Shown here: positions 1 through 6,994 of the stretch, piece after piece | Layout: the number at the start of each line of letters is the position of its first letter | Position numbering within the stretch: the stretch's first letter is position 1 | Program-made: the position numbers and the translations under genes | Assembly (NCBI GenBank): GCA_004563405.1 | Contig: SFTH01000031.1 | Span: 1 to 23,306 of the forward strand | DNA: 23,306 bases | Direction: 5' to 3' | From: a bacterium | GTDB lineage: Bacteria; Bacillota; Clostridia; Christensenellales; Aristaeellaceae | Notes under the pieces: generated by a model | The model's input: the letters and a program-made list of their open reading frames with translations, nothing else | Told to the model about the DNA's origin: nothing | The model's database searches: none

Positions 1-250
1 ACACTCAAAAGGGCTTCCTTTGGCTGTCAGAACTTCTCCCGCTTCCGTAAGAGAGTTCTGTTATCCTTCTCTTTACACCCCAACATTTGACACAGAGCCA
101 TGAATTCGAGTATCCTTGCCCGCCCTACAACGAACCGCAAAATGCAATCCGGCTGGTCGCTGATGTTGTTGCTCTATTCGCTTTCTTGCAAGCAGGAGAA
201 AGAATGTTGCAAATTATCCCGGTATTCTGACGCTTGATCCCTTCATAAAC
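1..250. other. Left-edge stretch without a convincing gene
   Basis: This stretch looks more AT-rich than the rest of the window and I see no gene I would defend. It holds an imperfect inverted repeat (28-38 with 51-60, ten pairs and one bulge). Two short open frames are present, 100-237 on the plus strand (45 codons) and 27-173 on the minus strand (48 codons without a start). Neither has a ribosome binding site or a recognisable family. It lies just beyond the terminator of a tRNA-Ser pair, a common setting for decayed mobile DNA, but no integrase, attachment repeat or transposase end is visible. Confidence 0.5.
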
Positions 251-293
251 GCAAAAAGAATCACCCATGCCTTGTATCAAAACATGGGTGATT
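251..293 (-). terminator. Rho-independent terminator after the tRNA-Ser pair
   Basis: A perfect 11-bp inverted repeat (AATCACCCATG at 259-269, its complement at 283-293) with a 13-base loop is followed on the minus strand by CTTTTTG (five T at 253-257). It starts four bases after the CCA end of tRNA-Ser(GCT). It should end the tRNA transcript and any read-through from the phosphatase gene upstream, which has no good terminator of its own. Confidence 0.85.
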
Positions 294-296
294 AGG

Positions 297-388
297 TGGC
301 GGAGAAGGAGGGATTTGAACCCTCGCGGCAGTTATCCCACCCTACTCCCTTAGCAGGGGAGCCCCTTCGGCCTCTTGGGTACTTCTCC
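297..388 (-). tRNA. tRNA-Ser, anticodon GCT
   Basis: The minus strand folds as a class II tRNA. The acceptor stem GGAGAAG pairs with CTTCTCC, followed by discriminator G and an encoded CCA at 297-299. The anticodon arm centres on CTGCTAA, giving GCT (reads AGC/AGU). There is a long variable arm typical of serine tRNAs and a GGTTCAAAT T loop. The length is 92 bases including CCA. It lies 23 bases downstream of the second tRNA-Ser and is probably co-transcribed with it. Confidence 0.95.
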
Positions 389-411
389 ACGGCCTACAAA
401 GATATGGAATC

Positions 412-500
412 TGGCGGAGAGAGAGGGATTCGAACCCCCGGTGCCTTGCGACATCACTGGTTTTCAAGACCAGCGCCTTCAACCACTCGGCCATCTCTCC
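412..500 (-). tRNA. tRNA-Ser, anticodon TGA
   Basis: The acceptor stem GGAGAGA pairs with TCTCTCC on the minus strand, followed by G and an encoded CCA (412-414). The anticodon arm CTGGT-CTTGAAA-ACCAG gives anticodon TGA (reads UCA and other UCN codons). The variable arm is long and the T loop GGTTCGAAT is standard. It is the first gene of a two-tRNA transcript with its own promoter. Confidence 0.95.
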
Positions 501-517
501 TTGAACCAGCGTTTGTT

Positions 518-546
518 ATTATACCAGATCCGGAAGCGATTGTCAA
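518..546 (-). promoter_or_regulatory. Consensus sigma-70/sigma-A promoter for the tRNA-Ser pair
   Basis: On the minus strand there is an exact TTGACA -35 box (541-546), a 17-base spacer and an exact TATAAT -10 box (518-523). The predicted start near 511 is about 10 bases before the mature 5' end of tRNA-Ser(TGA). A six-of-six match at both boxes fits a strong stable-RNA promoter. Confidence 0.9.
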
Positions 547-581
547 TAGAAATCTTTTTCTTTCCTGCGAGAATCCGCATT

Positions 582-1751
582 TTAATAGAAATGCGTCTCC
601 ACGCGCTTGCCCATCTTCTCCAGGCACTTTCCCAACTGGTCGATCAGCTGGAATTTTGCACCGAAGGCGATGGAGAGGCTGGGATTCTGGTGGGCTGGAT
701 TGATGGCGCAGCCCACGAAGAAGCGCACGTCCGACGCATAGTCAAACAACGCGTTCGCAATGCGGCTCGCGCCGTCATCTATGAGCTTCCATGCGGGATT
801 GAGCTGCACGCCCTCCAGATACTCCTGCGCGTACTCCAGCACCTTTGAGATCGTTACGACGCCCTCCGTGGCCAGATCCACGCCCTCCAGGTGATAGATG
901 GGCGGAAGGTCGCTCTCGCCGTAATCCAGAGACGCCTGCACCTCCTTACCCAGATAGCGGGCCGCGATGCGGTTGGTCGAACCGCCGCACACGATGTGCA
1001 TGCCCGGTGCATCCAGAAAGCGCCGGACCATGGTTTCGTCCAAGTTCCGGGATGAGGGCGGGCCGATCATCAGGTTCACCGGCTTTCTCCGGCAGATGCG
1101 CATCACGGCAAAGGAAGTATCGTCCCCCGGCCGCCCCTCGTAGAGGCGATTGCACTCCCGCGCAAGCAGCGTCGCCACGCCCTTGGCCGTCATGTCGCTG
1201 GCGTAGTGGGCCTCCATGTATTCAATGATCTTGTCCCTGCCCCAACCGAAGGGATAGGCCCCGCCGAGACCGGCAAAGATCGCGCCGTCGGACATGACCA
1301 CGATCACGTCGTTTTCCTTCGCCTCAAAGCTGGAAAAATAGATTTTCTTGTCCTCAATCATCCGGGAGTGATACTTGAACTCGTAGTTTTTTCCCTCCCG
1401 CAGCACCACCGTGTGCGGATTGTCAAAGCGGGTGAGTTCCACATACTTCTGATCCCGGATCTTGACGATGGTGAAGGTGGAGTAATTCACATGGCGCACG
1501 CTGCACTCCGGAAGCGTGCGCACGATGGTGTCCACGCAGTCCTCGATGGACATGCCGCCAACGCTCATCGTCGCCAAAATCTGGGAGGTGAGCGTCGCCA
1601 GGATATTCGCCTTTACCCCGCTGCCCAGGCCGTCCGCCAGCACGCAGATGGATACATGATCATCCATGCGAAACTCTACATGGTCGCCGCAGAGCTGTTC
1701 GCCGTGCTTGGTCAGGCTCATGGAGCCGGTGTCGGTATAGAGTTCAATCAT
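582..1751 (-). CDS. SpoIIE-family (PP2C-type) serine/threonine phosphatase
   Basis: This is a probable metal-dependent protein phosphatase of 389 residues. The N-terminal ~220 residues carry the SpoIIE/PP2C metal-binding motifs: ADG at 39-41 within VLADGLGSG, MSDG at 153-156, and GDDTS at 209-213. The remaining ~165 residues form a second region I do not recognise (starting near NLMIGPP). There is no membrane segment, unlike sporulation SpoIIE itself. The ATG overlaps the end of the H-cluster protein gene by eight bases, so the two are translationally coupled. Pairing of such a phosphatase with a sensory-type [FeFe]-hydrogenase homologue is known in Clostridia (the hfs-type clusters). It probably dephosphorylates a regulator in response to the sensor. 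The substrate is unknown and no partner kinase or anti-sigma factor is in the window. Only a weak hairpin (577-596) without a T-run follows. Confidence 0.85.
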   Translation of the reverse strand: MIELYTDTGSMSLTKHGEQLCGDHVEFRMDDHVSICVLADGLGSGVKANILATLTSQILATMSVGGMSIEDCVDTIVRTLPECSVRHVNYSTFTIVKIRDQKYVELTRFDNPHTVVLREGKNYEFKYHSRMIEDKKIYFSSFEAKENDVIVVMSDGAIFAGLGGAYPFGWGRDKIIEYMEAHYASDMTAKGVATLLARECNRLYEGRPGDDTSFAVMRICRRKPVNLMIGPPSSRNLDETMVRRFLDAPGMHIVCGGSTNRIAARYLGKEVQASLDYGESDLPPIYHLEGVDLATEGVVTISKVLEYAQEYLEGVQLNPAWKLIDDGASRIANALFDYASDVRFFVGCAINPAHQNPSLSIAFGAKFQLIDQLGKCLEKMGKRVETHFY

Positions 1752-3096
1752 CGCTCTGCACCGCTTCCTTCAGCTTGGTCAGAATCACCTTCGTCTCGGC
1801 CGTGGTTTCGCCGAGGATGGAGGCGATGTTCTGCACCACGCGCATCTGCTTGTCGATCAGCTGATCCGCCGCCTCCAGCGTGCTGTCGATGATCTCATGG
1901 GAGTGGGACTCCGCCTTCTCCCGCAGATAGGGCAGACACATGTCCATCTGCGCCATGTCCCGGCAGATGGCGATGGCCATTTTCCGACAGCTGGCATAGC
2001 CGCAGCAGCCGCAGTTCAGCGCCGTCTTGCGCGTATCCTTGCCCAGCTTCTTCAGCACCGCCTGAATCTCCTCCTCCGTCGGCCGGCTGCGCTGTACGGG
2101 CTCGGGGTTGTGATACATGCGAATCGGCAGATCGGTGGTCACGCCAAAGTCGTCGTTTCCGGAGTATTCGTTCACGGCAACCGTTCCTCGGATGCGGTTT
2201 TCATAGCGGTTTTTGCGGATGGCGGGTCCGTTTACACAGCTGCCCTCGCATGCCGTCATCTCCAGGAAGGTCTTTTGCACACCGCCGTGGCGAATCTCGC
2301 TCAACGCTGCGATGCAATCGTTCACGCCGTCGATGGCGACGCGATTCCAGCCCTCGATGGGCGTCATGGACTTCACCAGGCCGTCCTGGCGGGGATAGCG
2401 GCGCGCGCGCTTGCGGTCGCCCGGCGCACTTTCAATGAACACCGGCTGCACGCCCGCGCTGCGCATCCATTCCCGCAGTTCATAGAAGGTGATGGCGTAA
2501 TCCACGTCCTCAGAGAGCTCCGCCTCGCCCTTCTTCGCGTAGCAGGGGCCGATGAAAACCGTCAACGCGTCCGGATACTGCTGCTTGAGCATCGCGCAAT
2601 GAATCTGCATCGGGCTCTTGACCGGCGCGAGGTACGGAAGCACGTCCGGATAGTAGCGCTGAATCAGCATCACCACGGAGGTACAGCAGCTGGAGATCAG
2701 CAGATCCTTTTCGTTTTCGCGCATGATGCGCTCATACTCCCGGGAGACGATCTCGCCGCCCAGGGCGGTCTCCCCCGCGTCCGCAAAGCCCAGCAACCTG
2801 AGCGTCTCCCGCATGCCCTCCATGGAACCCACGGGAATGTCGGAGATGAACGAGGGCGCGACGCTGGCCACGAGCCGCCGTCCGCGCTCGATCATGCGGC
2901 GTATCGCATCCACCTGGCTCTCCAGAAAATCGCCGCGCTGCGGGCAGGTCACCACGCACTCGCCGCAGAGGATGCACTCGGAGTCAATGATCTCCGCACG
3001 GCCATCCGAATAGCGTATGGCCTTCACGGGGCAGTTGCGTATGCACTTGTAACAGTCGCGACACTCCACGTTGTTCAGCCTGATGATGCGATTCAT
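1744..3096 (-). CDS. [FeFe]-hydrogenase-like H-cluster protein, probably sensory
   Basis: A 450-residue protein with two N-terminal [4Fe-4S] ferredoxin motifs (C12/15/18/22 and C41/44/47/51). Next is an iron-only hydrogenase large-subunit domain holding all four expected H-cluster cysteine positions: SSCC at 135-138 (L1), GPCYAKKGEAE (L2) and TACEGSC (L3). After this comes a CxxCGYxxC-type Fe-S motif (near residue 375) and a helical, likely coiled-coil tail. L1 and L3 differ from catalytic enzymes (TSCCP and ACPGGC become SSCCT and ACEGSC, with no GGG). That fits the divergent sensory hydrogenases better than bulk H2 producers. Many sensory homologues end in a PAS domain; this one stops at the helical tail. 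RBS GGAGG lies five bases before the ATG. It is flanked by a thioredoxin-like ferredoxin and a phosphatase. H2 or redox sensing is inferred; catalysis is not excluded. Confidence 0.85.
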   Translation of the reverse strand: MNRIIRLNNVECRDCYKCIRNCPVKAIRYSDGRAEIIDSECILCGECVVTCPQRGDFLESQVDAIRRMIERGRRLVASVAPSFISDIPVGSMEGMRETLRLLGFADAGETALGGEIVSREYERIMRENEKDLLISSCCTSVVMLIQRYYPDVLPYLAPVKSPMQIHCAMLKQQYPDALTVFIGPCYAKKGEAELSEDVDYAITFYELREWMRSAGVQPVFIESAPGDRKRARRYPRQDGLVKSMTPIEGWNRVAIDGVNDCIAALSEIRHGGVQKTFLEMTACEGSCVNGPAIRKNRYENRIRGTVAVNEYSGNDDFGVTTDLPIRMYHNPEPVQRSRPTEEEIQAVLKKLGKDTRKTALNCGCCGYASCRKMAIAICRDMAQMDMCLPYLREKAESHSHEIIDSTLEAADQLIDKQMRVVQNIASILGETTAETKVILTKLKEAVQSDD

Positions 3097-3129
3097 TGCG
3101 CCCTCCGATTCTGCGCGCTCCTGCGCGGC

Positions 3130-3369
3130 TTAGAGCTTCTCCAGCACTTCTCTGCGGAAGAATTCATCCACTTCTTCGGGCTTGACGGAGAAGACATTTT
3201 CATCAATCATGACGCTCACGCCCTCGCCGCACTTGCCCATGCAGAATTTTCCGGCAAGCTCAACCTTGCCCTCCAGCTTGTTCTCCGCCACCAGCTCCTG
3301 GAAGCGGGTGACGACCTTCTTGGAACCGCAGAGATGGCAGGTACTGCCGACGCAAATCATAATCTTCAT
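3130..3369 (-). CDS. Thioredoxin-like [2Fe-2S] ferredoxin
   Basis: A small 79-residue protein of the thioredoxin-like [2Fe-2S] ferredoxin family, the fold found at the C-terminus of NuoE/HndA/HydC-type subunits. The four ligand cysteines have the family spacing: C6 and C11 (CVGSTC), then C43 and C47 (CMGKC). An extra C14 is present. It lacks the N-terminal helical part of full NuoE, so it is a free-standing electron carrier. A GGAGG box lies seven bases before its ATG. It sits between the transporter (35-base gap) and the H-cluster protein (33-base gap). It probably passes electrons to or from that protein, either as a partner of the sensor or as a link to NAD(P)H-linked modules elsewhere. 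Confidence 0.88.
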   Translation of the reverse strand: MKIMICVGSTCHLCGSKKVVTRFQELVAENKLEGKVELAGKFCMGKCGEGVSVMIDENVFSVKPEEVDEFFRREVLEKL

Positions 3370-3403
3370 TCTGTTACCCTCCTCTATGTAGGTTCACTTC
3401 CGC

Positions 3404-4528
3404 TCAACCAAACAAAATCACGATAAACTGTGCGCACAATACTACCGATACCAGCGCGATGGGATAGGTCGCCGCATACGCGGACGCCACGTCGTCCGTC
3501 TCCGCGACGCTGATGAGCGTGCCCAGAGCGGGCGTGGAGGTCATGCCGCCGGTGATGGAGCCCAGATTGTTGAGCAGTCGCAGCTTGAGCACGTTCTTCG
3601 CCACAAAGAAACCCACGAACATGGGAACGATGGTCATCAGCGCGCCGTAGAGGAAGAGCACCACGCCCTCCTGCTTCAGCGTGTCCACAAAACCTGCGCC
3701 GCCGCTCACGCCCGCGCCGATGAGGAACAGCATCAGTCCCAGCTCACGGAAGGTCTTGAGCTCCTCCACGGGCACGGTCAGATCCAGATGGCCCACATGG
3801 GAGAAGTGCCCGAACAACAGACCCATGATCAGCGGACCGCCGGTCGTGCCAAGCGAGAAGCTGGCGCCGCCCGGAAGCGGAATGTGCACGTTGCCCAGCA
3901 GGATGCCCAGCGCCACCGCAAGCATGAACGCAAAGAAGCCCGCCGCGTCAAACTTGAACAGCCAACCATTGTAGCGCTTCACCTTGGCGGTGTGCGCCGC
4001 CTCGAAGTGGGCGCGCTCCTCGGCCATATCGACCTTCATGATGCGCGGCACCAGCTGCACGAACAGCACGACGCCGATCACGCCGAAGGGATAGGCGATC
4101 GCATAGCCGGTCGTAGCCAGATCCGCCAGCTCCCCCGCCGCCTCCTGCGCCGCAGCCAGGCCGGGCGTGCTGGTGAGTGCGCCGGTCAGAAGGCCCACGG
4201 ACAGCTCGGCAGAGATGCCGCCCAGCTTCACCGCGAGCACGCTCGTCAGCGCGCCGGAGAGGATGATGACCAGTCCCAACAGCACATAACTCGCCGCATT
4301 TGCCTTGAAATCTCTGAAGAACTTCGGCCCGGCGATGAAGCCTACGGACCCCACGAAGCACGCGAGTCCGAAATTGCGAATGATGGATGGAATCTCCACC
4401 CCGAAGTGGCCAAACACAAGCGCCACAAGAAGTACGCCCGCAGTGCCCAGCTCAATTCCCTTGATCTTGATGCCGCCCACAAAGTAGCCCAGTGCAGCGA
4501 TCACAAACAGTGCCAGTAGTGTATTCAT
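3404..4528 (-). CDS. Aspartate:alanine exchanger-family membrane transporter (short form)
   Basis: A hydrophobic 374-residue protein with about ten predicted membrane segments. It shows the internal duplication of the AspT/YidE/YbjL family: TGALTSTPGLAAAQEA (115-130) is echoed by TGGMTSTPALGTL near 326. Each copy is followed by a similar AYPxG/TYPxA segment. AspT-type members are usually about 540-560 residues and carry two cytosolic TrkA-C (RCK) domains in the middle. Here only a short charged linker (about 170-190) replaces them. The family exchanges dicarboxylic amino acids or related acids; the substrate cannot be read from sequence. Its place next to a fumarate reductase suggests import of aspartate or a C4-dicarboxylate, or succinate export, which is inference. 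A GGAGG box about ten bases upstream supports the ATG. Confidence 0.8.
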   Translation of the reverse strand: MNTLLALFVIAALGYFVGGIKIKGIELGTAGVLLVALVFGHFGVEIPSIIRNFGLACFVGSVGFIAGPKFFRDFKANAASYVLLGLVIILSGALTSVLAVKLGGISAELSVGLLTGALTSTPGLAAAQEAAGELADLATTGYAIAYPFGVIGVVLFVQLVPRIMKVDMAEERAHFEAAHTAKVKRYNGWLFKFDAAGFFAFMLAVALGILLGNVHIPLPGGASFSLGTTGGPLIMGLLFGHFSHVGHLDLTVPVEELKTFRELGLMLFLIGAGVSGGAGFVDTLKQEGVVLFLYGALMTIVPMFVGFFVAKNVLKLRLLNNLGSITGGMTSTPALGTLISVAETDDVASAYAATYPIALVSVVLCAQFIVILFG

Positions 4529-4573
4529 GTGCCCTCGTCCTCCGGCAAGCGTTGGAATGGGAAAAGCGCAGAC

Positions 4574-4684
4574 TCAGGTTCGGACCGCCACCGCAAGTCG
4601 CTTCTCCTGCGCGGCGGCGATTGCCCGGAGGATTTCATCCGCCACAAATGCGCGCGGATTCAGAATTCCTCCGGGCTTGCGCAT
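4574..4684 (-). CDS. Possible 36-residue peptide after the flavoprotein gene
   Basis: An ATG four bases after the flavoprotein stop codon opens a 36-codon frame (starts MRKPGGILNP, ends LAVAVRT). It is helix-rich in the middle (ADEILRAIAAAQEKR). There is no clear Shine-Dalgarno beyond a weak purine run inside the flavoprotein end, so expression would rely on coupling. I do not recognise it. The same bases form a strong stem-loop (4623-4676), which may be the real reason for conservation, if there is any. It could equally be chance coding. Confidence 0.25.
   Translation of the reverse strand: MRKPGGILNPRAFVADEILRAIAAAQEKRLAVAVRT
4623..4676 (-). promoter_or_regulatory. Large intercistronic stem-loop between flavoprotein and transporter genes
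   Basis: A perfect 10-bp inverted repeat (4623-4632 with 4667-4676; minus-strand arm GCCCGGAGGA) encloses a second perfect 6-bp stem (4637-4642 with 4654-4659, ATCCGC/GCGGAT) around an 11-base loop. Together they make a 54-base two-step hairpin that starts 12 bases after the flavoprotein stop codon. No T-run follows on the minus strand, so it is not a standard terminator. An mRNA-stabilising 3' structure or processing site that sets different levels for upstream and downstream genes is the likeliest role. Confidence 0.6.
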
Positions 4685-4688
4685 GATT

Positions 4689-6290
4689 TCAGAACTTCCG
4701 GGTATAGTCCGGCAGGAGCTTCGGAGAAGCCGCCTGATGTTCCACGCCGATGGCCTCCAGCTCTGCCTCATACTTGTTCACATGCTCCAGGCTCAGCTTG
4801 CCCACCGTCACGCCCCTGGCCTTCTTCGCGGCCTGCTGTCCGGCGTTGCGGCCGAACACGATGATGTCCAGCAGGCTGTTGCCCATCAGGCGGTTGCGTC
4901 CGTGGATGCCGCCGACGGCCTCGCCCGCAACGAAGAGGTTCTCCACGCCGCTCTGGCCGTCCACGGTGATCTCGATGCCGCCGTTCTGATAGTGCAGCGT
5001 GGGATACACCAGAATCGGGGTCTTGCGCATGTCGATGCCGAACTTCAGATACATGCGCAGCATGGCCGGCAGGCGCTTCTCCAGCGTGCCCTCGCCGTGA
5101 ATCATGTCGATCATCGGCGTGTCCAGCCACACGGCCCTGCCGCCGTCGGGCAGGGATACGCCCTTATTGTTAGTGGAGCACTCGCGGATCAGGGCCGCAG
5201 CGTTCACGTCGCGGGTCTCCAGCGGATGCACATAGACCTCGCCCTCGCTGTTGACCAGCTTCGCGCCCATGGAGCGCACCTTCTCCGTGACCAGCGCGCC
5301 ATAAATCTGCTTCGGGAAGGCCACGCCGGTGGGATGGTACTGAAGCGTATCCTGATAGAGGAGCTTCGCGCCCGCGCGATAGGCCAGCACCAGGCCGTCC
5401 GCCGTCGCGCCGTAGTGGTTGGAGGTCGGGAAGCCCTGATAGTGCATGCGGCCCGCGCCGCCGGTGGCCAGGATCACGCACTTCGCGCGCGCGATGCGCA
5501 CCTCGCCGGTCTCCATGTTCAGCAGCACCGCGCCCGCGGCATGGCCGTTCTCGTCCAGAATCAGCTCGATGGCTGCGGTGAAGTCCACCACCGGGATGCC
5601 CCGGTTGAGCACCTCGTCGCGCAGCGTGCGCATGATCTCCGCGCCGGAATAGTCCGCCGCCGCATGCATGCGCTTGCGGCTGGTGCCGCCGCCGTGGGTG
5701 GTAATCATGGTGCCGTCCTCGGCCTTGTCAAACTCCACGCCCAGCTCGTTGAGCCACTTGATGCAGGCAGGGCCGTCGCTGACCAGCTTCCTGACCAGCT
5801 CGGGGCGGTTGCAGTAGTGTCCGCCGCCCATCACGTCCAGATAGTGCTGGGCCGGGGAGTCGCCGGGCTTGTCTGCGGCCTGGATGCCGCCCTCTGCCAT
5901 CATGGTGTTCGCGTCGCCGATGCGCAGCTTGGTGACGATCATGGTCTTTGCGCCGGCCTCGTCGGCCTCGATGGCTGCGGAGGAACCCGCGCCGCCGCCG
6001 CCGATGACCAGCACGTCCACGTCGTAATCGACCTTTTCGAGATCCAGTTTCATGTCCAGCACGCGGCTGCGGCCCTCGAGCATCTCGTTGAGCTCGATCG
6101 GGCACTTCTGGCCCTTGTTGCCGCCGATGCGGATGGTGGTGAAGCCGTCGTCCTTGTAGTCGGGATGATAGTCCGCCAGCAGCTTTTCCTTCTCCTCGGC
6201 GGTCATGCGGCGGGGCTCCAGCGCGATATTCGCTTCGCGGGCAGCCTCAACCTTTTTCATGGATGCAAGCATTTCCTCGGTGAAAATCAT
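4689..6290 (-). CDS. frdA: Soluble fumarate-reductase-type FAD flavoprotein
   Basis: A 533-residue member of the fumarate reductase/succinate dehydrogenase flavoprotein family. The FAD-binding Rossmann motif VIGGGGAG lies at 95-102. Active-site features match the family: HPTG (319-322), the TEKVRSMGA segment whose Arg339 matches the proton-donating arginine, HYQNGGI (433-439, substrate His) and RNRLMGNSL (465-473). The first ~90 residues, before the flavin fold, are an extension absent from membrane-bound FrdA; I infer a docking role. There is no signal peptide and no frdC/frdD or cytochrome b gene nearby, so the enzyme should be cytoplasmic. It follows its iron-sulfur partner by 13 bases (GGAGG, ATG) in an operon with flx and hdr genes. 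Fumarate is the best-supported substrate, but another enoate or succinate oxidation is possible. Confidence 0.85.
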   Translation of the reverse strand: MIFTEEMLASMKKVEAAREANIALEPRRMTAEEKEKLLADYHPDYKDDGFTTIRIGGNKGQKCPIELNEMLEGRSRVLDMKLDLEKVDYDVDVLVIGGGGAGSSAAIEADEAGAKTMIVTKLRIGDANTMMAEGGIQAADKPGDSPAQHYLDVMGGGHYCNRPELVRKLVSDGPACIKWLNELGVEFDKAEDGTMITTHGGGTSRKRMHAAADYSGAEIMRTLRDEVLNRGIPVVDFTAAIELILDENGHAAGAVLLNMETGEVRIARAKCVILATGGAGRMHYQGFPTSNHYGATADGLVLAYRAGAKLLYQDTLQYHPTGVAFPKQIYGALVTEKVRSMGAKLVNSEGEVYVHPLETRDVNAAALIRECSTNNKGVSLPDGGRAVWLDTPMIDMIHGEGTLEKRLPAMLRMYLKFGIDMRKTPILVYPTLHYQNGGIEITVDGQSGVENLFVAGEAVGGIHGRNRLMGNSLLDIIVFGRNAGQQAAKKARGVTVGKLSLEHVNKYEAELEAIGVEHQAASPKLLPDYTRKF

Positions 6291-6303
6291 ACTGCCGCCC
6301 TCC

Positions 6304-6978
6304 TCACTTCTCGATGTCGCGGTGGTTGTAGAGCTCCTTGAGTTCCTCGACGGGCTTGGCCATGATGGCCTCCAGCGCCTCGGCGCACAGGCCGTCCTGA
6401 ATCTCCTTCACGCGCTCGGTGAGGTGCTTGGACTCCGGCGCGATGTACTTGCCGTTGATGCGCCGGGCCAGCATGGCTACCTGGGGATGGGAGATGCCCG
6501 CCGGGCAGCGGGAAGAGCAGATGCCGCACATCACGCAGTCGAAGGACAGCTCCGCGCACTTCTTGTAGTCGCCGCGCTGTGCATAGGCGATGTACTGCAT
6601 CACGTTCAGCCCCTGAGAGCAGGCGTTTGTGCAGGCGTTACAGCCCACGCAGGAATAGATCTCCGGATAGAGCTGCATCATGATGGACGCATCCGTGGGG
6701 ATCTTGTTGATGTCATAGCCCTCCTTGATCAGCGGGAAGAAGGGCAGCGTCGCGACATACATGTTGTCCTCCACCTTGGTAGAGCAGGCCAGGCAGGCCT
6801 TGAGCTCGCGGTCGCCCCTGATGCGGTAGACCGTGGCGCACGCGCCGCAGAAGCCGTTGCGGCAGCCGCAGCCACGCACCAGCTTGTATCCGGCGTATTC
6901 CATCGCCTCCATGATCGTCAGATCGGAGGGAACCTCATATTTCTTGCCGTAGAGAAAAACGTTGACCATATCTGCCAT
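6304..6978 (-). CDS. frdB: Fumarate-reductase-type iron-sulfur subunit
   Basis: A 224-residue iron-sulfur protein. An N-terminal ferredoxin-like domain carries a [2Fe-2S] motif (C37/C39, C44, C47 and C62, with C65 spare). It is followed by two [4Fe-4S] motifs, C110/113/116/120 and C148/151/154/158. Classical FrdB/SdhB has one [2Fe-2S], one [4Fe-4S] and one [3Fe-4S] cluster. Here both C-terminal sites have complete four-cysteine sets, as in TfrB of methanogen thiol:fumarate reductase and in HdrC. Unlike TfrB it has no C-terminal CCG (HdrB-like) domain; that domain is supplied by the separate hdrB gene in this operon. It probably wires electrons from the Hdr/Flx complex to the flavoprotein. GGAGG precedes the ATG, 16 bases after the flxA stop. 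Confidence 0.87.
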   Translation of the reverse strand: MADMVNVFLYGKKYEVPSDLTIMEAMEYAGYKLVRGCGCRNGFCGACATVYRIRGDRELKACLACSTKVEDNMYVATLPFFPLIKEGYDINKIPTDASIMMQLYPEIYSCVGCNACTNACSQGLNVMQYIAYAQRGDYKKCAELSFDCVMCGICSSRCPAGISHPQVAMLARRINGKYIAPESKHLTERVKEIQDGLCAEALEAIMAKPVEELKELYNHRDIEK

Positions 6979-6994
6979 TGTGATCGCCTCCGAA

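Noticed and set aside
27..173. 48-codon minus-strand open frame without a good start
   Set aside because: No RBS and a stop codon directly upstream; could be a gene remnant, but nothing identifies it.
100..237. 45-codon frame with a lipoprotein-like hydrophobic stretch ending in Cys (LMLLLYSLSC)
   Set aside because: No Shine-Dalgarno, no promoter and no family. The lipobox-like look is weak evidence in so short a frame.
577..596. 7-bp hairpin at the phosphatase stop codon as terminator
   Set aside because: Short AT-rich stem with no T-run after it on the minus strand.
296..848. Plus-strand frames across the tRNA-Ser pair
   Set aside because: They run through two clear tRNA genes and the antisense of the phosphatase gene; no real protein.
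1897..3426. Plus-strand open frame of 509 codons
   Set aside because: Antisense to the H-cluster protein and ferredoxin genes, both of which have intact cysteine motifs on the minus strand.
4527..6341. Long plus-strand open frame of 604 codons
   Set aside because: It lies antisense to the flavoprotein gene, whose motifs are clear. The frame is rich in His/Ala/Arg/Leu, as expected for a shadow of a GC-rich gene, and has no recognisable domain.
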